From positions 1 to 19,968 of the forward strand of contig CAZHTS010000083.1 in assembly GCA_964535315.1 (NCBI GenBank): a stretch of DNA of 19,968 bases, given 5' to 3'. Below the pieces are notes generated by a model. It was not told the origin of the DNA. It saw only the letters and a program-made list of their open reading frames with translations, and searched no databases. Below, piece by piece: positions 13,687-19,968 of the stretch. This DNA comes from CAZHTS01 sp964535315 (lineage in GTDB: Bacteria > Chloroflexota > Anaerolineae > Anaerolineales > Anaerolineaceae). Within the stretch, counting starts at the first letter, position 1, and each line of letters begins with the position of its first letter. Both the position numbers and the translations under genes were made by a program.

Positions 13687-15990
13687 ATGCCGCTGTTGTG
13701 GCTCTCCATCGCCTTTCTGTTGGGACTGCTCCTGGCCCCCTTCATATCCCTACAGACGCCCGGCTGGGCGGTGGCGGTTGTGTTGGCCGGCGGTGCGGCC
13801 TGGTTGGAACGCCGCCAGGGCGGTTGGCCGCACTGGCGAGTAGTCTGTCCGCGCCTGCCGCTGGGTGTGGTATTGGCAGTGTTTTGCCTGGGCGGCTGGC
13901 GGGCCCCGGCTGCCATTCCTGACTGGACGGACGCCGATCTGGCGTTTTATAACGACGGCGAGCCTGTGCGTCTGCGCGGCGTGGTGGTGGCGCCGCCTGA
14001 GAACGGCCAGGGTGGCTGGCGTGCGGTGATTGAGGCGTTCGAACTGGCTGCTCCGGCAACCGGTGAATTACGCCCGGGGCGCGGGCGGGTGCTGGTCAGT
14101 CTGCCGGCGGTGCAGCGCCTTGATTTTGGCGACGACCTGACCCTGCAAGGCAGGCTGCTCACCCCAGGAGAAGACGAGCAGTTTTCGTATCGCGGCTATC
14201 TGGCGGTGCAGGATGTGCACAGTGTCCTGTATGCACCGCAGGTGCTTGTCCACAGCCCCGCCCCGGTGGGGCGCATGCCCGTGCGTTCCGCCTTGTATGC
14301 CATCCGCCAGGCGGCCTATCGCAGCCTGGTGCGCAGCGTGGCGCAGCCTGAGGCGGCGCTGCTGGCGGGGGTGCTGCTCAGCATCGAGAGCGATCTGTCT
14401 GCCGATCTGCGCACGGCCTTTCAGGTCACCGGCACGGCGCACATCGTTGCCATTTCGGGTTCGAACATTGCTTTGTTGGTGTGGCTGATCGACCGGCTGT
14501 TCAAACGGCTGCTGCCGCGCAGTTGGGCCACGCTGGCGGCCATCGGGCTGATTGCGGCTTATACGCTGCTGGTGGGGGCGACTGCGGCGGTGGTGCGAGC
14601 GGCGATCATGGGCAGCCTGGGTCTGGTGGGCGAGCAAATCGGCCGGCGGCAGTCGGGGGCGAACACGCTGGCTTTTTGCGCGGCGGCAATGTGCCTGTTC
14701 GACCCGCTCTTGTTGGGAGACATTGGGTTTCAACTTTCGTTCGCAGCCACGTTGGGGTTGGCGTTGTACGCTGCCCCGCTGCAGGACTGGTTTTTGCGTT
14801 GGGCAGAGCGCCACATGGCGGCGCCGCTGGCCCGCCGGGCGGCCGGGCCGGTGGGCGAATATTTGCTGCTCACCCTGGCGGCGCAGCTGGTGACTCTGCC
14901 GCTCATCCTGTATCACTTTGGCACGCTTTCGCTCAGCGCCCTGCTGGCCAACCCGCTCATCCTGCCTGCCCAGCCGCTGGTCATGTCGTTGGGGGCGCTG
15001 GCCATGCTGGCCGGGATGCTTGGCGCGGCGCCGGGCCGGGCGCTGGCGTTGCTGGCCTGGCCGCCGGCCGCTTACACGCTGGCGGTGGTGGCTGCGCTGG
15101 CCCGCCTGCCGGGCGGTGCGGTCAATACGGTGCCGTTGAGCGCCTGGGGGCTGGCGGCGTGCTACGTCCTGCTGGGGCTGGCGACCTTCTGGCGGCCGCT
15201 GGCGGCCCTGTTCCGCCGCCTGTCCGGCGTACGCCTGCCGGCGTTCGGCTGGCGGCCGTTGTTCGTCCTGGTCGGGTTGGGCCTGCTGGCGGCCAGCCTG
15301 TGGCGGCTGGCGCTGGCCGCACCGGATAACCTCTTGCGCCTGACCGCCTGGTGCCAGAATGAGCGGGCGACGTTGTTGATCGAGACGCCGGATGGCAAAA
15401 CCGTACTGGTCAACGGGCCGGGTGGGGCCAACGAGTTCAGCCGGGCGTTGGGCCAGCGCCTCTCGCCGCTGCGCAGCGAACTGGATGCCGTGTTGATCGT
15501 TGACGCCAGCGCCAACAGTTTGCAGGCGCTGGCGCTGCTGGACGAGCGTTTCCCGTTTCGCCAGGTCTGGTGGGGCCCCGCGGTGCCGCTCGATTCTGCC
15601 CGCCGGCAGCTGGCGGATCGCTTCGAGCGTAACGCTGTGCCCGGCGGAGAACTTGCCGGCGCTCAGCGCTTTGCGCTGGGGAGCGGGGCGCAGCTGGGGG
15701 TGGCCGGCGGCGCAGACGGCGCGGCCCTGGTGCTTGACTGGAACCGTTTCCGTTTTCTGCTGCCCGGCGGCGCGCCGCCCCAGGATTTGCCGGCGGGAGC
15801 GAGCGTCATTTTACTGGCGCCCGGCGACGCGCTCGACCAGCCGGCCGAACGTTGGAGCCGTTACGGTGCGCCGGTGATGTTGGCCTGTGGTCTTCAACCG
15901 CCTCCCGATGGGTGGGTGGACGTACAAGAACGCCAGTGGGTGCAGGTTACCAGCGACGGTCAGCGGATGTGGCTCACTGCCGGGCGTTGA
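13687..15990 (+). CDS. comEC: ComEC/Rec2 DNA-uptake channel with degenerate lactamase-like domain
   Basis: This 767-residue protein is the presumed inner-membrane channel that passes single-stranded DNA during natural transformation. In order it shows two N-terminal membrane helices and an OB-like outer segment (residues about 80-195), then the competence domain with its signature A-H-I-V-A-I-S-G-S-N-I near 251-261 and many further helices to about 550. A C-terminal soluble domain starts near 556. That domain aligns with the metallo-beta-lactamase-like nuclease domain (T-L-L-I-E-T-P-D-G-K-T-V-L-V near 560-573). Where active family members carry H-x-H-x-D-H, this protein reads V-D-A-S-A-N-S near 604-610, so metal binding is probably lost. 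There is no ribosome site before the ATG, so coupling to the upstream gene is likely. The 3' end overlaps the convergent gene by 17 bp. Confidence 0.9.
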   Translation: MPLLWLSIAFLLGLLLAPFISLQTPGWAVAVVLAGGAAWLERRQGGWPHWRVVCPRLPLGVVLAVFCLGGWRAPAAIPDWTDADLAFYNDGEPVRLRGVVVAPPENGQGGWRAVIEAFELAAPATGELRPGRGRVLVSLPAVQRLDFGDDLTLQGRLLTPGEDEQFSYRGYLAVQDVHSVLYAPQVLVHSPAPVGRMPVRSALYAIRQAAYRSLVRSVAQPEAALLAGVLLSIESDLSADLRTAFQVTGTAHIVAISGSNIALLVWLIDRLFKRLLPRSWATLAAIGLIAAYTLLVGATAAVVRAAIMGSLGLVGEQIGRRQSGANTLAFCAAAMCLFDPLLLGDIGFQLSFAATLGLALYAAPLQDWFLRWAERHMAAPLARRAAGPVGEYLLLTLAAQLVTLPLILYHFGTLSLSALLANPLILPAQPLVMSLGALAMLAGMLGAAPGRALALLAWPPAAYTLAVVAALARLPGGAVNTVPLSAWGLAACYVLLGLATFWRPLAALFRRLSGVRLPAFGWRPLFVLVGLGLLAASLWRLALAAPDNLLRLTAWCQNERATLLIETPDGKTVLVNGPGGANEFSRALGQRLSPLRSELDAVLIVDASANSLQALALLDERFPFRQVWWGPAVPLDSARRQLADRFERNAVPGGELAGAQRFALGSGAQLGVAGGADGAALVLDWNRFRFLLPGGAPPQDLPAGASVILLAPGDALDQPAERWSRYGAPVMLACGLQPPPDGWVDVQERQWVQVTSDGQRMWLTAGR

Positions 15991-18049
15991 GCGTCCACGG
16001 CCCCAGGCGCGGGCGATAGGTGAAGATCACCTGGTGCGCGCCGGGCTCGAGGGCCACGGCTTTAAAGGTGCCGAAGAGCAAGGCAATCTCCACCGGCTGT
16101 CCGTCCACTTCGGCCTGCCAGTCGGGGTCCCAGTTATCGATGAAGCTGAGATAGCCACGCCGCGGCGCCTGTACCTCGAGCACGAGCCGGTCGCCGTTGT
16201 AAGAAATGACCCGGGCGAAGTTCTCGAAGCGGTTGGCGTCCTGGAAGAAGTCGTCTACGGTGGCGGCCTCGAGCCGCTCGGAGAAGTACAACTTCTGCCC
16301 GTTGAGCATACCCAGCAGGCGGTTGACTTTATCGGAGCCAAACTCGTTTTGTGTGATGCGGAAGGAGTAATACCGGTCGAAGCCCCAGTTGGCCATGTTG
16401 CGCGTGCAGTAGCTGTTGGTCAACGAGAGGGTGTAACAATTGGCGCGGGGGGTGTCGAATGAACGCAGGTCCATCCGCTCCAGGTTGAGGGGCTGGCGTG
16501 GTTCGGTGATGGCGTTGTACGTCCAGGCGCCGTTACAGGATACGTTCATCTCGAGCACCGCGGCGATCAACAGCAGGGCCGCGCTTCCCCAACCGGCGTA
16601 TCGCGATTGCCATTGCCCCCGGCCGCGCCAGACGAGCAGCATCAGCAGGATGACAAAAGAAATCGCCGCGGCCCAGACGAAGCGGCCCTCGCTGCCTTCC
16701 CATTGGGCGAAGTAGCGCCGCCAGTAGTGATCGTAAGCGGCGGGCCGCCACAGGCTCAGTTGGATGGCCAGCACGGCGGCGTACAGGGTCGCCAGCAGAC
16801 CGGGCGCAAACCAGCGCTGTCGGGGCGTCGATGGCCGGCGCGCCAGCCAGGTTTCCAGCCAGGTAAAGACCCAGGCCAGCAGCCAGGCCAGAACGATTAC
16901 CTGGAGGATGTTGACACGCCCCCAAGCGCGCAGCCGTTCCAGCAGTGGCAGACTGTACAGGGGCGCAAGCAGGTCGTCTTTGCCCCAGGAGAGGAAAGTG
17001 ATTAACAGCGCCCAACCCAACAGGATGAGCGGCCCGGCCAGGGGCGGGCGGTCGCCGGTCAGGGCGCTTGTGCGCCGGCCGAGCAGGGCGTATAGCAGGT
17101 AAAAGGCAAACAGCAATACGACCAGCACGCTGAAGAAATACCAGCCTTCTGCCTGGGCGGCGGGTGGAAAGACCAGCGAGCCCAACGTGTCGTCCAGTTC
17201 GAAGTCAAACGGGTCGAGCGTGACGGCGGTGGCTGAACTGCGGTTGAGCACCTGTTCGAGCAACTGGTAGACCTTGACCAGATAGGGCAGGCATATCAGG
17301 GCGGCCACGAGAGCGGCGCCTGCGATCAGCCCCAGTTGGCGCCAGATTGCACGGGGTGCGGCGTCAAACAACGTGCGCCGGGACGCCGGCCACAGCCAGA
17401 GCAGCAGATAGGGCCCGTACAGAAAGGCAAAATAGACGATGAAATAGGGATAGCCGGCGGTGAGGATGCACACCCAACAGAGTACCAGCGCCACGGCCGA
17501 AGCCCACATCCGCCGCGCCGCAGGCCGGCGCAGAATTTCTTCGCTGAAGAGCAGCACCCACGGGAACCAGGCCAGGGTATGGATGGTGTTGGGAAAACGC
17601 ATCGTCTCGGCCACTTTGTAGCTGACGGAGAAGATCATGACCGCCAACAGGGCCGGGCGCAGGCCAAACCCCAGGCGGCGCAGCCAGAGGAACAACCCCA
17701 GGGCGAAGATGGCGACGCCCAGGATGGTGTAGCGCTGGTAATCCAGATCGCTAAATCCGCCTGCCAGGCGATAGAAGACGGCCAGCGGCAGATTCAACGG
17801 ATAAAAAGCCTGGGCGATGGGGCTGGAATAAAACGGAAAGCCGATGGCTTCGGAGGGCGACCAGAGGGGGAACTGCCCACGGCTGAGGTGGTACAACAGA
17901 TAGGGCTTATGATAGTAATAGACCGGCAAGAAGTCGTTGCCGATCCCGGTATAACGCCCATCGATGGGAACTACGAAGCGGAAGAAATACAGAAACGGCC
18001 ACAGGAAAACAAACAGGCTGGCCCACACATCCTGGCTTATTTTGCGCAT
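15974..18049 (-). CDS. YfhO-like multi-pass membrane protein (GT-C-like)
   Basis: This 691-residue protein resembles the YfhO family, proposed lipid-linked-sugar glycosyltransferases of the GT-C type that decorate wall or lipoteichoic polymers. The first outer loop contains G-I-G-N-D-F-L-P with a candidate catalytic Asp39, then G-Q-F-P-L-W-S-P near 58-65 and A-F-Y-P-L-N-L-P near 81-88, which are typical of the family. About 12-13 membrane helices follow, and residues about 510-691 form the outer C-terminal domain ending in a F-I-D-N-W-D-P-D-W and G-x-H-x-V-x-F-x-Y pattern. An upstream TTG at 18109 is excluded because it is the -35 box of this gene's promoter; the ATG at 18049 lies about 25 bases past the expected transcription start. 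It lies downstream of a riboswitch-controlled secreted protein. Confidence 0.85.
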   Translation of the reverse strand: MRKISQDVWASLFVFLWPFLYFFRFVVPIDGRYTGIGNDFLPVYYYHKPYLLYHLSRGQFPLWSPSEAIGFPFYSSPIAQAFYPLNLPLAVFYRLAGGFSDLDYQRYTILGVAIFALGLFLWLRRLGFGLRPALLAVMIFSVSYKVAETMRFPNTIHTLAWFPWVLLFSEEILRRPAARRMWASAVALVLCWVCILTAGYPYFIVYFAFLYGPYLLLWLWPASRRTLFDAAPRAIWRQLGLIAGAALVAALICLPYLVKVYQLLEQVLNRSSATAVTLDPFDFELDDTLGSLVFPPAAQAEGWYFFSVLVVLLFAFYLLYALLGRRTSALTGDRPPLAGPLILLGWALLITFLSWGKDDLLAPLYSLPLLERLRAWGRVNILQVIVLAWLLAWVFTWLETWLARRPSTPRQRWFAPGLLATLYAAVLAIQLSLWRPAAYDHYWRRYFAQWEGSEGRFVWAAAISFVILLMLLVWRGRGQWQSRYAGWGSAALLLIAAVLEMNVSCNGAWTYNAITEPRQPLNLERMDLRSFDTPRANCYTLSLTNSYCTRNMANWGFDRYYSFRITQNEFGSDKVNRLLGMLNGQKLYFSERLEAATVDDFFQDANRFENFARVISYNGDRLVLEVQAPRRGYLSFIDNWDPDWQAEVDGQPVEIALLFGTFKAVALEPGAHQVIFTYRPRLGPWTLNARQ

Positions 18050-18080
18050 CCTCGCTCGCTGCTTGCTAAAGAATGTCGCC

Positions 18081-18109
18081 AGTATAGCGGAGAAACGCCC
18101 GATCGTCAA
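18081..18109 (-). promoter_or_regulatory. Sigma-70-type promoter of the YfhO-like gene
   Basis: On the - strand, TTGACG (18109-18104) is followed after exactly 17 bases by TATACT (18086-18081). Each box matches the consensus at 5 of 6 positions. Transcription should begin near 18074. The -35 box starts 2 bases after the stop of the upstream glycoside-hydrolase-like gene. Confidence 0.75.
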
Positions 18110-18111
18110 AC

Positions 18112-19359
18112 CTATTCCAGCGTGCCCATCGCCGGGAGATAGATTTCGTATGGCCAGCCGCCCGGCGGAGGGGCGAGGGTCGGGCGTGGGGTTGGGCGCG
18201 GGGTGGGACTGGGCAGCGGGGTGGGGGTGGGCTGCTGTACCACGATGGCCGAGGCGTGTGTCTCGGGGTTGGCGGTGACGTAACCGTGTTCGAAGTCACG
18301 CCGCCAGTCGTTGCCCTGCTGGCGGTAGGCGGCGCCCAACGGTTGGCCCAGCGCCGGGGCCTGGTCGTAATTGTCGTAGAGCCAGGGTTCGTCGTAACTG
18401 GTCGAACTGGCATAGCGGAAGGCGGCGTTGCCGTTGCTGGCCAGCAGGTAAGAGGCGAAGGCAAATTGCTGGCGCTGCAAATCGTCGCGGTCGTCGGCCT
18501 GTGAGACCAGGATGGCGCGTTTGCCCAACGCCTGGGTCTGGATGGCGCGGTCGATATTCTCTTCCCAGATGGAGACCGGGTAATAGCCGCTGTGCCAGTC
18601 GACGCCCCAACCCTCTTCCATGGCGCCGTCCAGGTATTCCAGGTAGCGGAACCAGGTGGCCTGCTCGCTCAGTTCGGTCAGGTTGGCCAGGATGGGGCGA
18701 TCGGTGGCGTGCTGGTAACCTTCGTGCAGCGCCAGCAGGAACGATTCCACCGCCGCCACGTAGCTTTCGTCGTCCGGGTAGTCGCGCAGGGTGACGTTCA
18801 TCTGTTGGAAGCGCTGCAGCCCACCGTCGACGTTGTCGAGGAAGAGGCCCTGCCAGCCGTAGGTTTGCTGGCGGGCGAGCAGCCGTTCGACAAAGAACTG
18901 CTGCCAGCCGGGGTTGGCGGGGTTCATAAAGGTTACCGTCTGTCCGCCGCCGCTGGAAGTGACCGGCTTGCCCTGTGCGTCGTACAGGAACCAGTCCGGG
19001 TGGTTGTCGCGGATCCAGCAGTAATCGCCCGGCTGGTCGGCCACGGTGTTGCCCCACGGCTGCGCCTTGCAATCGTTGGGGCCGGGGTTGTGCACTGCGT
19101 TGGACAGGTAATATTGCACGATCGGCACGGACACCCCCAGCGCCTGGAGCTGGTCGCGGGCGGCCTCGTCGCGGCGGGTGAGGATAAAGTTGTCGAAATA
19201 GTGGGCCTGAACGGACAGATTGCCATCGGCGGGCGGTTTGTAAAACCAGGCCAGTTGCACCAGATCGGAGGAAAAACCATAACTGGCCCGGGCGGGCGCC
19301 GCTACAGCCAGTAAGGTGATCATCAATAAAGGAAAAACAAACCAGGTAAGTTTCTTCAT
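18112..19359 (-). CDS. Secreted glycoside-hydrolase-like protein under riboswitch control
   Basis: This 415-residue protein has a signal peptide (M-K-K start, hydrophobic core, A-R-A cleavage after about residue 25). The body resembles the putative glycoside hydrolase group with a TIM-barrel fold (GHL15-like): Q-Y-Y-L-S-N near 83-88, N-P-A-N-P-G-W near 146-152, G-L-F-L-D-N-V-D-G-G near 170-179 and a G-A-M-E-E-G-W motif near 235-241. Asp and Glu residues in the last two are catalytic candidates by analogy only. A Pro/Thr-rich linker at about 377-400 leads to the tail Y-E-I-Y-L-P-A-M-G, similar to short YLP-containing tails I recall on other Chloroflexota surface proteins (recall, not checked). 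The 5' leader holds a cyclic-di-GMP-I riboswitch, so the protein probably serves biofilm, matrix or attachment functions. The polysaccharide substrate is unknown. Confidence 0.85.
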   Translation of the reverse strand: MKKLTWFVFPLLMITLLAVAAPARASYGFSSDLVQLAWFYKPPADGNLSVQAHYFDNFILTRRDEAARDQLQALGVSVPIVQYYLSNAVHNPGPNDCKAQPWGNTVADQPGDYCWIRDNHPDWFLYDAQGKPVTSSGGGQTVTFMNPANPGWQQFFVERLLARQQTYGWQGLFLDNVDGGLQRFQQMNVTLRDYPDDESYVAAVESFLLALHEGYQHATDRPILANLTELSEQATWFRYLEYLDGAMEEGWGVDWHSGYYPVSIWEENIDRAIQTQALGKRAILVSQADDRDDLQRQQFAFASYLLASNGNAAFRYASSTSYDEPWLYDNYDQAPALGQPLGAAYRQQGNDWRRDFEHGYVTANPETHASAIVVQQPTPTPLPSPTPRPTPRPTLAPPPGGWPYEIYLPAMGTLE

Positions 19360-19370
19360 TCTCTTTTACC

Positions 19371-19403
19371 AACAAGAATCCGGCCTGCAAGTCCAGGCCG
19401 GAT
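19371..19403 (-). terminator. Riboswitch expression-platform hairpin
   Basis: A perfect 10-bp stem (19403-19394 with 19387-19378 on the - strand) with a 6-base loop lies between the aptamer and the ATG. It is followed by T-rich TCTTGTT. It looks like the intrinsic terminator of the riboswitch. A competing antiterminator is not evident by eye. Confidence 0.65.
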
Positions 19404-19425
19404 CGGTGTAAAGTAAAAGAGAGGT

Positions 19426-19510
19426 CGTTTCGGCAGCCTGGCAATCATAACCGCAGGGCGGTTTTAGATCCATAGCTTTGCGTCCCCGGTTTTCACCGGG
19501 TTTGCCAGTA
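19426..19510 (-). promoter_or_regulatory. Cyclic-di-GMP-I (GEMM-I) riboswitch aptamer
   Basis: On the - strand the RNA contains GGCAAACC (near 19506-19499), a 6-bp stem capped by a GAAA tetraloop (19500-19495 with 19490-19485), and the invariant GGACGCAAAGC (19485-19475). Next come GGATCTAAAACC as the likely tetraloop receptor, a 6-bp stem (19463-19458 with 19454-19449), and ATGATTGCCAGGCTGCCGA at the 3' side. This order and these conserved strings match the GEMM-I aptamer. The base aligned to position 20 of the Vibrio Vc2 RNA appears to be G, which favours c-di-GMP over the cGAMP-selective variant. The aptamer lies about 70-150 bases before the glycoside-hydrolase-like gene. Confidence 0.92.
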
Positions 19511-19539
19511 TCGATCGATCACAATAAGGTACTGGTTAT

Positions 19540-19567
19540 ATTCTAACGGGTGATATCCGATTTACAA
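19540..19567 (-). promoter_or_regulatory. Likely promoter of the riboswitch transcript
   Basis: On the - strand TTGTAA (19567-19562) is followed after 16 bases by TAGAAT (19545-19540). This would start the RNA near 19533, just ahead of the aptamer. The promoter lies 28 bases from the first DnaA box. Confidence 0.5.
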
Positions 19568-19594
19568 CGGCGGGCAGGGGTCTTTACAAAATTG

Positions 19595-19689
19595 TTATCC
19601 ACCGCCGGCGGCAAAGTTATCCACAATTATTCACACTTATCCACAGCAGAACGCGGAGTTATCCACAGTTTTCGGCGGGATTATCCACA
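19595..19689 (+). other. DnaA-box cluster, part of oriC
   Basis: Six boxes lie in the same orientation: TTATCCACC at 19595, TTATCCACA at 19617, TTATTCACA at 19627, and TTATCCACA at 19637, 19659 and 19681. Start-to-start spacings are 22, 10, 10, 22 and 22 bp, close to whole helical turns. Four are perfect consensus boxes for the initiator DnaA. The left flank (19520-19570) is richer in A/T than its surroundings and might be the unwinding region. dnaA itself is not in the window. Confidence 0.88.
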
Positions 19690-19714
19690 GAATTTCCATT
19701 CTATGCGGTGCGTG

Positions 19715-19763
19715 AATAAAAGCCGCCACTTCGAGTTCATGCTGCTGGCTCGAAGTGGCGGCT
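19715..19763 (-). terminator. Strong - strand intrinsic terminator beside oriC
   Basis: A perfect 15-bp stem pairs 19749-19763 with 19721-19735 around a 13-base loop. On the - strand it is followed by TTTTATT, the pattern of an intrinsic terminator. It would stop transcription coming from the right before it enters the DnaA boxes. Confidence 0.8.
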
Positions 19764-19968
19764 GGTAGGATGCGGATACTCACCCTCGATGGCACCTCCT
19801 TTTGGGGAATGGGTTTGGGGAAGATCAGATGGTCTCGGGCACCTCCTTGATGAATGTTTTGTATTGGCTCCAGTATCGATCTGGTTGTATCGTAGCACGT
19901 TTGCTGGCGCCCTTTTCTGACAGAGACTTTTCAGCGATATCGTGGTTATCTCACAGAATTCTCACCGA
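19764..19968. other. Non-coding stretch at right edge with duplicated Shine-Dalgarno-like sequences
   Basis: No convincing gene is seen on either strand. The 11-base GGCACCTCCTT occurs at 19791-19801 and again at 19838-19848. On the - strand it reads AAGGAGGTGCC, a perfect Shine-Dalgarno sequence, but no credible start codon with a lasting frame follows either copy. On the + strand the same bases equal the anti-Shine-Dalgarno end of 16S rRNA. Between the copies the + strand has three G runs. The region may be the left edge of a leader for a gene beyond the window, or a small RNA ending at the terminator to its left. Confidence 0.5.

Noticed and set aside
18050..18109. TTG start of the YfhO-like gene at 18109
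   Set aside because: This TTG is part of the TTGACG -35 box, and transcription would begin about 35 bases downstream of it.
19550..19768. Small + strand open frame through the DnaA boxes
   Set aside because: It runs across the box array and the terminator hairpin, has no ribosome site, and encodes no recognisable protein.
19630..19776. - strand GTG frame of about 48 codons after the second Shine-Dalgarno-like copy
   Set aside because: It reads through the terminator and into the DnaA boxes, with loose spacing of 11 bases from GGAGG to the GTG.
19945..19954. Seventh DnaA box (TTATCTCACA)
   Set aside because: It carries an extra base relative to the 9-mer and sits far from the phased array.
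1..19968. tRNA, rRNA, CRISPR array or insertion sequence
   Set aside because: No cloverleaf, rRNA segment, spaced repeat-spacer array, transposase motif or terminal inverted repeat was seen on reading both strands.

Overview
The window is GC-rich and carries about 12 complete genes plus one gene cut at the left edge. It fits a member of the Chloroflexota, probably class Anaerolineae. The clues are an extended MutL-type ASKHA gene without glutamate mutase genes, proline/threonine-rich linkers in surface proteins, an LPxTG-type surface protein, BMP-like lipoproteins, and a secreted protein ending in a YLP-containing tail. This placement is inference from gene style; there is no rRNA or marker phylogeny here.

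Region 1 (1-6858, + strand) is a compact gene run. It holds a large two-pass membrane protein whose presumed cytoplasmic arm carries about 23 short (P/x)-(D/A/G)-W-(L/M/I) motifs, a six-pass membrane protein, a MutL-family ASKHA ATPase-like protein, a protein with barrel-sandwich-like and KOW-like segments, and a membrane-anchored protein with an LPDTG sorting signal. The first three are separated by only 4 and 9 bases. No glutamate mutase subunit is present, so the ASKHA protein probably serves a different, membrane-linked job. This is the best candidate in the window for an undescribed system. Strong hairpins follow (6864-7039), shared with the convergent gene run.

Region 2 (7047-10299, - strand) reads HAD-type soluble P-type-ATPase-like protein, DUF389-SH3b fusion, phosphohexomutase. 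The first two overlap by 4 bases. The HAD gene and the divergent BMP-like lipoprotein gene (10367-11410) both have a -10 box only 6-7 bases before the ATG, so both mRNAs look leaderless. The lipoprotein gene ends in a textbook intrinsic terminator.

Region 3 (11480-15990) has a redoxin-surE pair on the - strand and, divergently, a membrane methyltransferase-like gene followed by comEC. The C-terminal metallo-beta-lactamase-like domain of this ComEC lacks the metal-binding histidines.

Region 4 (15974-19968, - strand) has a YfhO-like multi-pass membrane protein overlapping comEC tail-to-tail by 17 bp, and a secreted glycoside-hydrolase-like protein. A clear cyclic-di-GMP-I (GEMM-I) riboswitch with a following hairpin lies in the leader of the latter, suggesting second-messenger control of an extracellular polysaccharide or adhesion function. 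Just beyond the riboswitch promoter is a cluster of six DnaA boxes in one orientation with start-to-start spacings of 22, 10, 10, 22 and 22 bp, almost certainly part of the chromosomal origin. The last 200 bases hold no convincing gene, but contain duplicated perfect Shine-Dalgarno-like sequences on the - strand, upstream of a strong - strand terminator.
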